From: Eulemur rufifrons
Lineage: Eukaryota; Chordata; Mammalia; Primates; Lemuridae
Length of the DNA stretch: 64,000 nucleotides
Assembly: GCF_041146395.1 (NCBI RefSeq)
Contig: NC_091010.1
Coordinates: 51,542,001 to 51,606,000, forward strand
Direction: 5' to 3'
Position numbers and translations under genes: made by a program. The notes under the pieces were generated by a model. It did not search any database, was not told where the DNA came from, and was given only the letters and a program-made list of their open reading frames with translations. Shown here piece after piece: positions 11,250 through 24,035 of the stretch (position 1 is its first letter; the number at the start of each line of letters is the position of its first letter).

Positions 11250-11370
11250 GCACTTTTGGCTCTGCTGAATCACTTTAGGGAAGTTGAATAATATCCCTTC
11301 CTCTATTTTTTCATCTATAAATGGATATGTATAGCTATATATTTTATAAAGTCTGTGTTAGCTCTAAAAT
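11250..11370 (+). repeat. Degenerate MIR SINE, plus strand
   Basis: 'ttggctctgctgaatcactt' followed by 'gggaagttgaataatatccc', 'ttttttcatctataaatgg' reproduces the MIR core order (incomplete tRNA half, core, 'cctcatctgtaaaatgg' motif) with heavy divergence. Confidence 0.45.
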
Positions 11371-12000
11371 TATTTCATCCTTACATGAAGATATTATGCT
11401 CCACATATTTAAGGTATTGAAGTTTTAAGATAATATAAATTTATATTGCCAAATGCAATGCTGGCCATTTATTAAAATGAGTGTGATGAAATCTATTTGT
11501 TACAATGGGGGCAGGAAACAAGAAGGGGGTAGATACCATACTTAGTGAAAGCAATGACATTGAATTATACGGCAAATTTCCTATTTCATTAGCTGGTCAG
11601 TTTAAAAAACCTCTTAAAGGCATATGAAAGGTCATTGCAAATCTCACATTTTTGCTATTCTATTATGGAGAACTCAGTGAAAATCTTTTGAAATAGCCAC
11701 TTCCCCTGTGGAAAATTTACCGAGTAAATGCAATATGTCTTCACTGGCAAAGGCAACCCATGAAGCTGCAACAAACTAGTTTATCATTTTTTGACCATTT
11801 TATTTTAGTTAGATATAGCTTGAGGAAAATGTTTTTAAAAGTATGAATAATAACACTGAGGGTGATTGGAATCTGTTTGGCTCTGAGCTGGTACCACTGC
11901 AATTACCAAAGACTTCAAAATTCTCTCCTGCAATGGAAGATTGCTGGGCCCTTACACAGTCTCCTTGGGAACCATTAAAAGGGTCCAATAAAAGTGACTA
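11370..12000. other. Unique DNA
   Basis: Intergenic AT-rich sequence with no recognised gene or repeat. Confidence 0.4.
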
Positions 12001-12004
12001 TAAT

Positions 12005-12212
12005 CAACAATAAGTTAGGGTATACTTTAAAATAACCAAAAGAGTAGAATTAGAATGTTCCTAACACAAAGAAATGTTAAATGCCTGGGGTGATGGATAC
12101 CCCAATTACCTTGATTTGATTAACTCACATTGTATGCCTGTATCAAGGCATCCCATGTCCTTTATAAAGATATACAACTATTATGTACCCATAATAATTA
12201 AAAACAAAACAT
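12005..12212 (+). mobile_element. L1 3'UTR fragment (L1M type)
   Basis: The order 'aaataaccaaaagagtagaa', 'ggtgatggataccccaatta', 'ccttgatttgattaactcac', 'tatgtacccataataattaa' is the terminal 3'UTR of an older mammalian L1. It is severely 5'-truncated and its A-tail has decayed to 'aaaaacaaaaca'. Confidence 0.8.
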
Positions 12213-15070
12213 TTCTTTTAAAAAATCCAATTAGAGTTGCTTGGTTGGTCTCCATTGTGGCACCTCCTGGCCCTCCAACAAGAGTTGCATCACCTGGTCA
12301 AACTCTAGCAGTGCTGGACTCCGGGTTTGACTGGCTATAGCTCCCTATGCTGTTCTTGAGAAGGAAGGGACATTTCCCCGTCATCACTGTAATTATCAAT
12401 GGCTTTCCTGGAAGCTAAACTTAATGTTTTCTTTTTCTCTGTCTTTGGTGAACTGGGATTAACAGCTCCATTGTATGTGGACCAGAATATAGTTGATCAT
12501 TACAACTAAAAGTATCTGTCCCACTAAAAGTCAGCTTTTAGAACTCACTTCAAGCTCCAATTCAGAAGTCTATTTTCTAGATTATGATGATGATTATAAA
12601 AGGATAGATCAGTAGATGAATAGGTATATAGATATAGGTATACTTGATATAGTATAGGTATATTTGATACATCTCTTGCTATAGCAGGCCTCTCCTAGGG
12701 ATATACTCATAAATGGAATTTTAAGATTTGCCCTCTTTTCATAGTGAGGCAGGTAGAACTCTTAAGCCTATAGCCCCCTCTACTGGGTAGATTTTCCTAG
12801 ATTTATTATGCACACCTTAAGCAGAAGGTCTTTGTCAGCCTTCTTTGAGGGCTCTTGATAATGCCATAATTAACTCAGAATCCCATCCCTGTTCTGATTT
12901 ATAGGATGCTACATGGTTTCAAGTTTCTAAAGCACATGGATTCTCTATTTCTTAATAAGCTCCACCTTGACCCACTCTGAAGATTTGCCGATGGGTCTGA
13001 AGTCCATGTTCACCATAAAGATGCCTTTATTTATCTTTTATTCCCTCTAGAACATCTGATGTCACTAGCTCATGAGATTCTTTGGTGCCATGAGCTCATT
13101 AATTATTACTGAACATAACATGTTGGATGCCTAGCATGCATACCATACTAGGATCTGGAGATACAGAGAAAGCTGTGAGGTATTTTGTTTGATATGTTTC
13201 TCTACTTGAGTTTTGTGTATGCTTTTTTTAAAAGGTCAAAAACAAACAACAATGGAACACATAGGGTAGATGACTTTTATAATTTTTTTTTCTGAAACTA
13301 TGGCCCCCAATTTTTTTTTTCTTAAGAAGAGCACATGAAGTTCCCTAAAACTACTCCCAGACACTTACATCAACAGTCTAACCCAACAAAAGTATTGAGA
13401 ATACTGTTCTTCTTTGAGACTCTAACTTGTTAGAACAATGTGGTTTATGTCAACTTTCCTAGGATGGAGAAGTAAAATTCTGTCTGTAGTCCTCATAGGT
13501 GAGCATGAAGTTCCTGAGCAGGAGAGCACTGCCATTCTCGGAGGCCTTTGAGCTATGAGACTTAGGGAATACCACCTCTAGAGAGGCTCTATTTACTTCG
13601 CACTTGGGGGTAGAAGAGTAGAAATGACAAATGGAAATGAAAAGAAATTACCAATTTTAGGACCCTTGGGTAACATTAAATTAAAAATTTCACAATTGTA
13701 GATAATGTGTGCTATCCAAACACAATTGTGCAATGACTTTAAAATTAAGTAGGCAAAAGACACGCACAGGCATGGAAATTGTAACAGTCACATAATATCA
13801 ATTATGTCTTTCAGATACTCATAAACAAAAATGGTCTCAGTCATCATTATCTATCATCGTCATTATAGTTGACATTTATTGGTCATTCATTATGTTTAAG
13901 CCTTCTCTAACTATGTTCCTTTGCAGGCAATAATCGAGTTGGAAATCAGCTTTGAGTGTTGAAAGTCTTACAGAGACAAAACCCAACTGCTTTCAGGGAG
14001 TAAATTCTGGTTGTGTCATTAAGTTGATGACAGCACACAAGAAAATACAAGCTCCTAATAAAAATACAGAGCTTGAGGTAGCTTTCAGCCCAGCTGCATG
14101 ACCTATGCAGAGTATTGTTTGAAGTCTCTGAAAATAGGCAGGAAAAAAGCAATCTGTAGCATGAAAACGGCTTGAGATATAAACTTTACCTTTCCTCTCT
14201 GCCTCCCTGCCTTGCTTCTTCTCTTCTTTCTTCCCTTCCTTCTTTCTTCCCTCACTTCCTCCCTGCATGTTTTCCTTTTGTTTCCAAGACACAGCTATTT
14301 AAAGTCTGCATACCCTCTTTGTGATCTTTGGTTGGTACCTTTTATGGTTCTAGAGCGGGTGCTTCTTTAAACTCTTCAGCATGAATCTGTTTGCTCTTGA
14401 ATTGCTATGAACCAAGAGCCATACCTGAAGGCAAAAGCCTCCCTGCTAGGAACCCTTAAGAAATACAGTATATACAAAGAGACCAAGAATAAACCATTCT
14501 GAAGCTGCTCATGTAGGCAGCATTAGACAGATGGCATAAACATCTTTTTAAGAATTAAGGAATAGTGTTAAAATATATTCTGAGTCAGGACAGAGGTGTT
14601 TCAATCTTTACCCTTTTCTAATTAGTTTTCAAATTATATTTTCTTAAGTATGGCCACTTCCTTGGGAACATCCCAAGGAACATGGAAAACACACATCACA
14701 ACTGTCAGGACCAAATATACCAAAGTAGTTCCCCACTTCCCCACTAAGCCTGAGGCTTCTTATATAGGGTACTAGTTCCCTCTGGTTCTTTTGCCCATTA
14801 AAGTCAATTTTCAGGAAGAGATTCAAAGGTAACTGTCATGAATGCGACAATGACAGAGAGCTGATAGTTAATATTTCTACTATCACTTAAATTTGCATTT
14901 TAACAGAACAATGATTTAAGCAAAGGGATTAGAAATTTTATCCTGGAATTTCAAGTCTTCCTGGAGAGTCTGTAGGGAATGTATGTACTTGTAGCATGGA
15001 ATCTTTTTTGCTCTCTTTTCTTAACCATCCCCCTTTCCTACTGAATTCATATTATTTTGGTCATCTATCA
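12213..15070. other. Unique DNA, traces of fossil repeats
   Basis: No gene is recognised. A degenerate AT-rich tract with tatagata-type units spans about 12590-12670. Small L2/MIR-like traces occur near 13110-13200 and 13860-13910. A pyrimidine-rich CT tract lies at about 14195-14275, and a minus-strand frame through it is low-complexity rather than genic. Confidence 0.45.
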
Positions 15071-15074
15071 ACAA

Positions 15075-17190
15075 TGTGCACAAGTAAATATGAATCTTGG
15101 TTCAACCTTTTGCTAGAAATATACTCTTGGACAAATATACTCTGAACTTTGCTTATCTGTAAAATTAGTGAGGACTAAATTAAGTCATACATAAGGTTTT
15201 ATATATGGCCCTATAATGTACACCATGCATGACAAGCATCTGGTCTCCAGAAATGAGTTGAGTGATTCTCCTCTCTACCCTGCAGCCAAAATAAAATGAT
15301 GTGAAAAACATTTATCCATTCTTCTACCTTCATGTGCCAACAGTTTGCAACATACCTTTCATTAACTATTGTAAGAAATCCAAAATGAGTAAGATTTGGG
15401 ATATTAAGCATGACTTTAAATAATAACTGAAAGAGAAGGTCCTTATAATTAGAGTACCATTATTAAATTAGTATTTTTTTGAACTATAATTTTAATTAAA
15501 ATGTCATTTAGAGCGCTATTCATAAGGGGGTAAGATAGGAGCAAAAAACTAGTTGAGAAGTAGATAAGGGATGGAGTTTTAAGGGTATAAAATAAGAAAA
15601 TGACAAAGACAGCAAAAGAGGCCTGAGGACCCTGTGAGAGGGTGAGCAGTAAGGACAGAGCAGACCCATGTGTGACATGCCCAAATCATGTTTGGGCTTC
15701 CAAGTGGCAGGAAGCAGGCTGGGAGGCTATGCCTGGTACTGAAGATAAGGACGTTCCCAACTCAGAGGACTGTGAGGAAAGTGAAAGGATGGACATCTTT
15801 TTTCTACTTGCTCAGACTATTCCAAAGACTGGTCTTCCGGCCACTTCTCTCTTGGTATGTGCAAAGGCAAAACAAATTGACAGTAATGGCTTCACCTTTT
15901 GGTCCACAAGCACATTTCTATCACAGAGCACCCAATTGTTTTGATCTGGTATTTTTCTTCTTCTGTTTTTTTCCGTAAGAATCCCAGCCAGCTCACGGCG
16001 ATGAAGGCTCCCCCCTTGAGAGAGCCAGGAAGCAGGCCTTCTGCACGCTTGCTCTTTCAGTTGACCTTTGTTAGAGATGACTTGACATTTTCTCTATTTC
16101 CAAGCCCCAAATTAAGTCTAGGCCTCTCATCAGTCTATTTTCAAAATCATGTCATCTTATTTTTCTTGCATGAAACATACCAGTGGAGGGTTTTTGTGAT
16201 AAAGCACTCATTTCTAGCTTCTTTACTGTGCTCCTTCCTGCATGGGTGTGTGTAGGGGGGGACATTAAGAAACTCTCAACAATTTGGATTGTAGATAATT
16301 TAGTCACTGGAATTTGTAGTTTCTAATCTTTGGCATGCAAAGGGAAAGATAACATAGAACAAGTTCTTTTATCATGGTAGAGTTTGCACGGCTTGCAATA
16401 TGCAGTTCACTAATTGCTTATTCAGGGAGTTGCCAGGGTAGGTTGGGGCAGGGGATAGACTGTAATGTTACTGTGCACTTTGCTGTAAGTGAAAATCAGA
16501 AAGGTGGGGTGATTAATATTTTTTAGGGTAGTGTTATCAATTAGTGTGGTCTCTTTTCCTTTGTAGATTACAGCCATAGTGTTTGTGCCAAATTATTTCA
16601 AGAGACTATGTGTTATATGTAATGAATAAAAGAGTCTCAGAACGAAGAGGAGCAGCATAATATGAGAGGCTCTTTATGGAGACCAGAGCTACAATCTTCA
16701 TTGTAAGAGGCTCCCACTTTCAGGTAGAGGAAGTTTCCTCAAGAAGGCTGAACCTATCCAATGTACTCTGGGTGGAAGTATTGTTTAGTTTGGAAGAGGT
16801 GCCCCTGGTAAATATACAAACAGATGCATGAGTCTCAGAGGTTTAGATCTGACCATTGATTAGGACCAGGTCATTGGCTGGACCCTTAGCTGCAGTATGG
16901 AATGCAATTGAGGTTTTGCTGGGCTAGGTTCTCCTCCATGCAAAATTATCTTGATGCCTGAATTTGGAATTAGGAACTGAGAAAGACTGATGGCAGCACA
17001 GTTTGTATTCTGTGTCTCGTGTCTACAAAGAATTTCCTCAATTGACAATTTTCTGGAGTCAAGGGTAGTCCTAGGAAGTTAGAAGCAATTGCATTTTCTC
17101 TGAATTTTCTAGCTACAGTTTGGACAACATCTTTTATGTTTGGCTGGCCCTGGTTCTTCCCAGCTCTCCTCCAGGATTCTAGGGAATTTG
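15075..17190. other. Unique DNA, weak MIR trace at left edge
   Basis: The first 115 bases have MIR-like order ('cttggttcaacc...gcttatctgtaaaatt') but are very worn. The rest, including overlapping open frames of about 100-118 codons between 15640 and 16255, has no recognisable domain or codon pattern and I do not call a gene. Confidence 0.4.
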
Positions 17191-17194
17191 AAAG

Positions 17195-17275
17195 TAGATG
17201 CTTACATCTTCCTAGTGTTCTGCTTATATTAGTGACATAGTAAATGTTTAGGAAATGAATGAGTGAATATATAAA
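17195..17275 (+). repeat. L2 3' tail fragment
   Basis: 'tagtgacatagtaaatgttt' followed by 'aggaaatgaatgagtgaa' resembles the L2 terminus with its tgaatgaa tail repeats. Confidence 0.45.
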
Positions 17276-17384
17276 TGACTTCTGGGCCATAAAGCTCTAC
17301 TCACTGAATTTCCTTATTGAAATTACAGAAAGAATCAGATGACTCTTGTACAGTCAACCAAGGTCTGCTGCCTTATTGACTCAT

Positions 17385-17790
17385 TTGTTCATTTGACAAA
17401 CACGTATTAGGTAGCAGGAATAGTGAGAAAGTAGATTAACAGATGGTGATCTCTTTGCTATATGCAAGGCACATTTGAAAGGGACTTTGGAGTAAATGCA
17501 ATGGAGAATAAATCATGCTCTTGGCTTTTAAGCAGCCATAATCCAGTGAACTATACAAGGAGGTAAACAAAGAATTAATAAGTGAGCTAATTATTCTAAC
17601 AGAGGTGTGCCTGTGGTTCACCATCAGTAGAGATGAGTTTGGGAGGTTTGGGAAGGTGCTCAGAGGAGGTAAAATAAGAGCTTTAGCCTTGATCTTCAAA
17701 GGGAAACTAACTTGACAGAGATCAGGGTTGGGGGAAAGAGAACAAAATGGGCAGACAGAGAGATGCAAGAAACAATGTTCCGTCCCATAT
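17385..17790 (-). repeat. L2-like fragment, minus strand
   Basis: An antisense L2 start-like region ('catttgttcatttgacaaac') is followed by 'gtaaacaaagaattaataag' and 'gagatcagggttgggg' blocks in L2 antisense order. A short GAAT-type run (about 17793-17810) follows. Confidence 0.45.
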
Positions 17791-17810
17791 CAAATGAATG
17801 AATGAATGAA

Positions 17811-18615
17811 TATCTGCTTTGCATAGCACATTAACTTCCCAATGATCCTCTGCTGCATACGCACAGCCATCAGAGAATTCTTTTCAGGGTGTTTCCCTAT
17901 TACAGCCATTTGGGGATGTAAGAAATTACATTCAACAGCCTGGAAAACTACCCCCAGAGCTTTCATTAACATCTGTGTATCATCGCCATGTGCTGGTAAA
18001 TATCTCTATTTGTATCTCCAGTCATTCTGCCCCAGTTTTAATGCTGGCAAATAAAACTCAAGCACTCATCAGGAAATAAAATATTTACCCTGCATACTAC
18101 CATAAACAAAGCTATGTTTGGAATGGTGCACCATTTTAATAACCATTGTGCACGTGAATTTAATGAGATAAATGATGTATTTTATCCAGAATGGAAAGAT
18201 GTACTGATGGTAATTCCAGGAAATGTGGGGAGCAACTTCTGCAGCCAAGGTCTCCCCACAATGAAGGCTTCCCCTTCACAGTAAGGCGGGTGTCATCTGC
18301 TGATGCATTTGATTATTCTTTTTCCTTTCTTGCTATGCATTAGCTGTGCCTAGTTTTAGATAATCGGGAAAAACTTGATCACTGTATGCAAGACCCCAAA
18401 GAAGGAGGATGATCTAGAGGAAAGAGGAGCTATGAGCTCTCTGTGTTCTTTTACCATATACCATCTATTACACCATCTGCTGCTTCTGAAGCCACAGTGG
18501 ACACTGAAGAGCAATAAAATTATTTCTAAGTCATTTGAGGCTTTAATCTAGAGCTGAAGAAAAAGCTGCAATAGATTCATATTCGTGCCTTTACTATGAT
18601 TCTAAGTGCTCTGGC
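17811..18615. other. Unique DNA
   Basis: No gene or repeat recognised. The sequence around 18200-18320 is of mixed composition without open frames of note. Confidence 0.4.
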
Positions 18616-18619
18616 TTAC

Positions 18620-18990
18620 TGGGAATTTGAGGCTCTCCATGAAGAGTCCTGGCCACTCCAGCTTCTGTTTTTGTCTTTGAACCTCAATTTTTATTTCCTC
18701 AATAAGCCACATGGTTTCAAAATTTCATGCTTTTGTGCATGCTGGTCCCTCCTGGCAAACTCCTATGCATCCTGCAAAACCTATCTCAAAATCTGAATGC
18801 CAGAGACAGAGAAAACACTGAGCCCCTTCCTCCACCGATATGGAGTATTCTTCTGGCTACTGGTACACATGGTATATGAAGGCAGGGGACAGTGTTTGCC
18901 TTGTGGATTGTTCTAACTCCTGCACTCAGAACAGCTCCTGGCATAGAATACATGCTCAATAAGTATTTGTTGAATTATTGAATGCTCAGT
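18620..18990 (+). repeat. L2 LINE 3' end, plus strand
   Basis: The fragment ends with 'gctcctggcatagaatacat' and 'gctcaataagtatttgttga', matching the L2 3' terminus ('...tggcacatagtaggcgctcaataaatatttgttga'). Upstream blocks such as 'ccctcctggcaaactcctat' and 'gaaggcaggggacagtgttt' fit the adjacent L2 3'UTR. Confidence 0.75.
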
Positions 18991-20390
18991 GCTAAAATTT
19001 ATCCAAATCATAGAAGTTTTAAGCTTGCTTTTGTGAATAAGCTGCCCTGCCCTTTGCTGGCTTGGCTTAAGCCATATTGAGAAGCATGCGTGTTTGGTGT
19101 TCTCCAAACACTCCCTGATTTATTCCCAGCTCCCTGATTTATTAAGTGTGCACTGACTCAAACGACTGAGCTCTCCTCCACCCCCACACACCTACTGCTG
19201 AGGTCCAGAAGGACTGCATTCCACACACCACCTGTCTTCTACTCCCCTCCCCACTCCCTTAGTTTTAAGCAATATTAGTGAGATGAAATGTTGCCACCTT
19301 CAAAATAAGTGAAAGTGCAAAACCTCTGTATGACATGCAGAGGTCTTTCATCTGCAGCATAAAAAAAACAAGAACAGAAACTGGAAATGAAAGGTACATG
19401 TCCTTCAGAGCAGGCACTCACTGAGTGTGTATTCGGCAAAGAGCAGCAAAGACCACATAGGACCTGCCACACACCTGGGTGGAGAATCAGAGGAAGGAAG
19501 AAAAGAAGGGATGTCTGGGGCTGAAGGAAAAGATTCCTGGAAAAGGGGATGGGACGGAGGTAGGCTTAAAAGGAAAGGAAAGCCTCAGCTCATAGAGAAC
19601 GTGTGCGGTCCTCTAGGTAGGGGCTAAGTCTGTGAGCAAACTGCAGACAGACAGTCACAGGGTGTTTCTAGGAGACGGGCAGAGCACATGGTCCCTGCTG
19701 CAGGGAAGGACGAGATGAAGTCAGAGGCAGAGACCAGACTTGGGAGGCTGTGAGCGCTGAAGTGAACAGTTTGAATTGTACCCCACTCAAATCAGAACCC
19801 GTTCTGGTTTCCTTTCTCAAGCCCCATACCCTATCGGAGATAGACTCTCTCAGTTGTGCTGGGAAATGTTTCAGGATACAGACTCAGATGACATACTCTC
19901 AGTTGCTTTTTCTCCAAGACCGAGTCTTTGCAGCATCCTTTCCCATTGGTCCCAGGAGGTTGCTATCCTCACTCATTTAGGGACAAACACCAGCAGTTGC
20001 TACAGGCGAAGCCTTCTCTTTATTAGCCAAAGCCAATTTCCAGTGCTGAGTACCTGCAGGCCACCTGTGGTTCTTGTGTGTTTGATTGCTTTTCTCTCAA
20101 GCTCAGAGACGACCATGGCAGTTCTGGCCTGTATCCTGAGAAGAGTGATTGTATTTTAAGCCCAGTTTTGATGAAAAGAGACAAAGAGATAGATTTTAAT
20201 CATTCTGAAGTTACTGATAGGAAAATATCCCTGGCTTCCACACTGAAACTCTGAGTGGGTACCAGCGTCTGCAGAATCCCTGTATGCTACTTCCCCGTGG
20301 AGCTGAAAAGTGCATACTTTGAAATGCATTTCGAAATCTGTGGTGTTGTGTGAAACATTATTAAGCATGTATTATTACCTCAGTAGATCT
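18991..20390. other. Unique DNA, slightly higher GC
   Basis: No gene recognised. Overlapping open frames at 19750-20160 (76 and 127 codons) lack a domain or a credible initiation and splicing context. Confidence 0.45.
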
Positions 20391-20439
20391 CAGTGCCGGT
20401 TTAACTATCAGAAGATTTCACAGCATATATAATATTATC

Positions 20440-21290
20440 AAAATGAATCAATGTCTTAACCTGGAGGCTGATTCCTCAATTACTGGAACTACCGGTTGCT
20501 AATTGGACTGCTTTTTACGCTCTGCTGTCCGTTTAGACTGTCCACGCTGGCCATGTGAATGCAACTCAGGAGCACAAATAAATTGAGCATGAACAATTAG
20601 ACTGTTCAGCTTTGAGTGATCTAAAGAGAAATGTGAAATACCATTACATGGCATAGTGATTTTGAATCTCTGGGCCGAGGCGCGACTCTGGCTTACTGAA
20701 TCTCTTAGTCCTGCCAGGAGTGGAAGATGGGATTTTTAAAGACATGAAGCAATTCTAAAGCATCTGATGTTTTCAAATGGTAATGAAGAGTTTAGCCAAG
20801 ATGCTTTACATAGCATCGAACAGAGCTATTATCAGCCTGTGATGATGCTCAGTGGGACTGTCATTTCAAGCTGCTTTTTCTGGGCAGAGGGGATTTAGCT
20901 TTGAATGGTGATGGAAGGATGCTAAGCTTCTGTCACGATCAGAGAGGTCTGACTTTCCACTCTAGTGTTGGCACGTGGCTCTAGCCAGAGGACCTCGTGC
21001 GATTAAACGTGGTTGGGAAGAGAAAAGATCACTCTCCTTCGCTCTCTCTTTGGCTTTAGCCTGAGACCAGTTTGCTGCCCTTTGGGGAGGAGATAAAATC
21101 CAAGCAGCAAAATAACTGAGCTCCAGTGAACAAAGAAATAAATCTGGCAGTTTTCAGTGATCCTCTGAAGCAGAACAAATCGGGGATACTTTACTGACTA
21201 ATAACCAAATGTGTCAATGGCTTTTACTCACCCACTATTGCTAAGTCAACATCTTCTGGCAGGTCGCAAAGCAACTGGGTGCTTACAGTA
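20440..21290. promoter_or_regulatory. Candidate conserved noncoding element / enhancer
   Basis: About 850 bp of complex, repeat-free sequence of intermediate GC in otherwise repeat-eroded DNA. It contains homeodomain-type cores such as 'gctaattgg' (about 20497), 'acaattag' (about 20595) and several 'taatga' or 'taat' sites, and has no long open frame. Such composition is typical of developmental enhancers in gene deserts. No conservation evidence is available to me, so this is inference only. Confidence 0.3.
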
Positions 21291-21300
21291 TAATCCAGGC

Positions 21301-21327
21301 TGGGGGGGTAGGGGGGGGCGGGCGGCA
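21301..21327 (+). other. G-rich tract with G-quadruplex potential
   Basis: Runs of seven and eight G separated by two bases, then 'cgggcgg', give four guanine tracts within about 27 bases. This could fold as a G-quadruplex, and it marks the right edge of the enhancer-like block. Confidence 0.6.
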
Positions 21328-21509
21328 GAATAAAGCCGCATTGGTTATGATTAACATATTAACATACTAGGGATAAAGACTGATTTTGTTTTTGCTCTTT
21401 TCATCAGATTCCTAATGAAAATCCAGGGAAATCACAGTGTTTCCTGGGCCCTTAGTGGCACACACCTAAATGCTACCCAAAGTTGGGTAGGTAAATGAAT
21501 TAGGATAGA

Positions 21510-21690
21510 GCAGGGTTTGTCAGACTCTAATATGCATAGGAATCAGCTGGGATCTTGCTACCACTTGGATCCCTAGGCCTGTTCTCCAGAGACTCGAACT
21601 GGATGGTTTGGGGTGGGGCCAGTGCATGTGCATTTCTAGCAGACTTCCAGGCGGTGCTGACCTGCTGGTCTGCGAGCCGTGCTGTGAGCA
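21510..21690 (+). mobile_element. hAT-Charlie non-autonomous element (MER5/MER58-like)
   Basis: Degenerate but ordered blocks match the family layout: 'gtttgtcagactctaatatg' with 'aggaatcagctgggatctt', 'ggtttggggtggggccagtg' in the centre, and 'gcatttctagcagacttcca' in the right half. Terminal inverted repeats are no longer clear. Confidence 0.6.
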
Positions 21691-22768
21691 GCACAGGAAG
21701 GTGGGCAGAGCTGGATGTTGCACTGAAGGACCTGCTTCACTCAAAGGATGGAAGCTACTTAATTTCAGCCAGTTTTTGTGTAAGGATAGAAGCCGGCTGT
21801 TGCAAATCATCTGTATTTTGGTGAAATTTTCAGTGGCAAGTAACTAATTTGCCATTTTTCCTGAAAATTCTGCTCATGGAAAAGAAGACCCATCTATCAG
21901 AGGGCTGTGGTCAGTAGGCCACCTGTTTGAGATACCTGGCCTTGTTGTGTGTACTACAATAAGGAAGGGGGCATTATTTAGGAGAGTGCTGTGAAATGAA
22001 AATTATAAAAGGATAAAACTGCAAAATTCTCAAAGTATGGAGAAAAATGTAAACTCTTACCACCTGATTTTCATACTTTCAATCTCTAAATGGCTCTTTC
22101 AAAAGCTCAAGTGGAACAAAATGCATAAGACTCTTTTCCCGAGAAAGAAGATGGCCATTCATGCCTTACGTGAACAAGGAAATTGTGCATTGGACATTCC
22201 CTGTGTGTATCTCAATTAATTACTCTGAACTGAGACCTGGACTTATGGGCATGAATGCTTCGACCGGGGCTGTTGGCAAATAATGTTTTGTTTTGCTTTT
22301 TTTTCTGTAGACAGCAGAGCCAATTAGTGCATCTGCACTGAATCAGGAAAATGTGAGCTGAAATGAGAGTGACATTCAGAAAAGATTTCTTTTCAAGCTC
22401 TGTATCTTTAGGAAACCTCCATGCAGTGACCTTATACTTAGAATTCAGCTTTCAGCTGGTATATCTAGCATTAAAGGTGACAGGGAAAATAAAAGTCTTC
22501 CTTCCAGAGACCGTGTGTGCCTTTGGCAAAGGTTATAGATGTGATGTCTTCGAACATCCTTCTTCATGATGGCTCTGTCACTGAAAATGGGCAGAGAAGA
22601 GAAGAAATCTGCAGCAAGCTGAAGCTGTTTTCAGGGTAATGACTGTCAAATGCCGTACCTCTTGAATGCAGAACAAATGTGCGTTTCATATTCATATCTA
22701 AATATCTGGCTTGCTTACCAGTGTGTTTCCTTTCTCTCCTACCCTGTCGTATCTATATAGCCACAGGA

Positions 22769-22800
<32 letters not shown>

Positions 22801-23890
22801 GGCAAAATACCCCGGCCTCCCTTACTGTAAGCCAGTAATTTTTGAGATTAGAAGCAACTCATTCATTTTTGCTGGTCCTGGACTTTTCCCTTGACTCACC
22901 TTGATTTTTAGCCAGGGGTAACATGTGCCTTTCCAGTCCACTGTCCCTGCCTGAAGGGATCCAGATGTTTCCAAACATGGCTGATTACAGGTCATTGTCA
23001 TTATTTTGGACAATAATTCATTCAGTACTCAGGGTGGGCGGGGAATGGAGATGTGGACGAGAAATAGCATAAAAGTATATTCAGATTTATAGTCTTTCAA
23101 ATTGATTTGCTATGCACCAGTTTCTGAGGCCATTTCAAGCTTTTGGAATATTCATAGTACTCCTCTCTACCCACCATAACCCCACTGACCACCTTGAAGA
23201 TTCCCAGGGCTACCTGTGCTTATGTTCTTGTGTATTTATTTCGGTTGCTCAGTAGAACACAGGTGAGAATTAGTCCATCGAGGTTTCCATTCCTGACGCT
23301 CCTGCTGTTAATGAGGTCTGGGTCCCTGAGCATGCTTCACCACAATCATCAGCATATTGCTGATGTTCTGTTGTCAACTTGGCATCATTACCCGCCCCTT
23401 TTACATTGTCCTCTATATAGCAGGGGAAAAATCTGGAACAATATCATCCAGAAAACTTTTTCCTGTGTGGTTTCAAGTTAGATTTTACTACATTTATGAG
23501 ATTTGGGCATTGGATGAGGAGGGACTATTCTCTGGTGGTAGTTGCAGGCAACAACATCGGCAGACACAAATGTGTAGCCGTGCTCTAGGGTGCTTGGACA
23601 AGCACCCACAGAGGTGATGGTGACAGTGGAAATCTTTGGCAGCCTCGCCCCGTGACTGCTGCTGTTTGCAGCTCCTTCTGGGCGAAGGCTTTAATCTCCT
23701 GCTTTAGTGCCACAGGTGATGAGATGCTACGCACAGGTTTCCTGATTTCAGAATTCCACTAGAGACTTTTCTGATTTTTATCCCCTTCTCCAGTAAAACA
23801 CCCCAATAGTTGTGTAAGGCTCAAGTTCCTGTATAAAAATATTTTTACTTGGACTACTTGGAGGGTCTTTAGTTTTCTTGGCCAAACCCT
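21691..23890. other. Unique DNA with an A27 run
   Basis: No gene recognised. A pure run of 27 A occupies 22771-22797. No SINE body was seen upstream of it, so it is a simple repeat rather than a retroposon tail as far as I can tell. A splice-acceptor-like motif at 22290-22310 is treated under findings. Confidence 0.45.
22771..22797 (+). repeat. Poly(A) simple repeat
   Basis: Twenty-seven uninterrupted A bases with no recognised retroelement upstream and no obvious flanking target duplication. Confidence 0.9.
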
Positions 23891-23899
23891 GAAAGATAC

Positions 23900-24035
23900 A
23901 AAGCCTCAATCTCTCATTAGCAAAACAGAGATTAAAAATGTACCTACCAAATAAGGTTATTGTGATAATTCAATAAAATGATGGGTGTAAAGTGCCTGGT
24001 ATGACACCCAGCACTCAATGAGTGCAAAATTCCTT
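23900..24035 (+). repeat. MIR SINE 3' half, plus strand
   Basis: 'aatgtacctaccaaataagg' with 'ttattgtgataattcaataa', then 'gtaaagtgcctggtatgaca' and 'agcactcaatgagtg', corresponds to the MIR 3' region. Confidence 0.65.

Noticed and set aside
15642..16255. Three overlapping plus-strand frames of 96-118 codons
   Set aside because: They overlap each other in different frames, have no recognisable domain, and lie in sequence with no splice or promoter context I could support.
19750..20159. 127-codon plus-strand frame as a possible small gene
   Set aside because: No domain, no conserved-looking initiation context, and a second frame overlaps it. Length is within chance expectation for this window.
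22560..22797. Processed pseudogene or SINE ending in the A27 run
   Set aside because: No recognisable transcript or SINE body precedes the run, and no target duplication was found around it.
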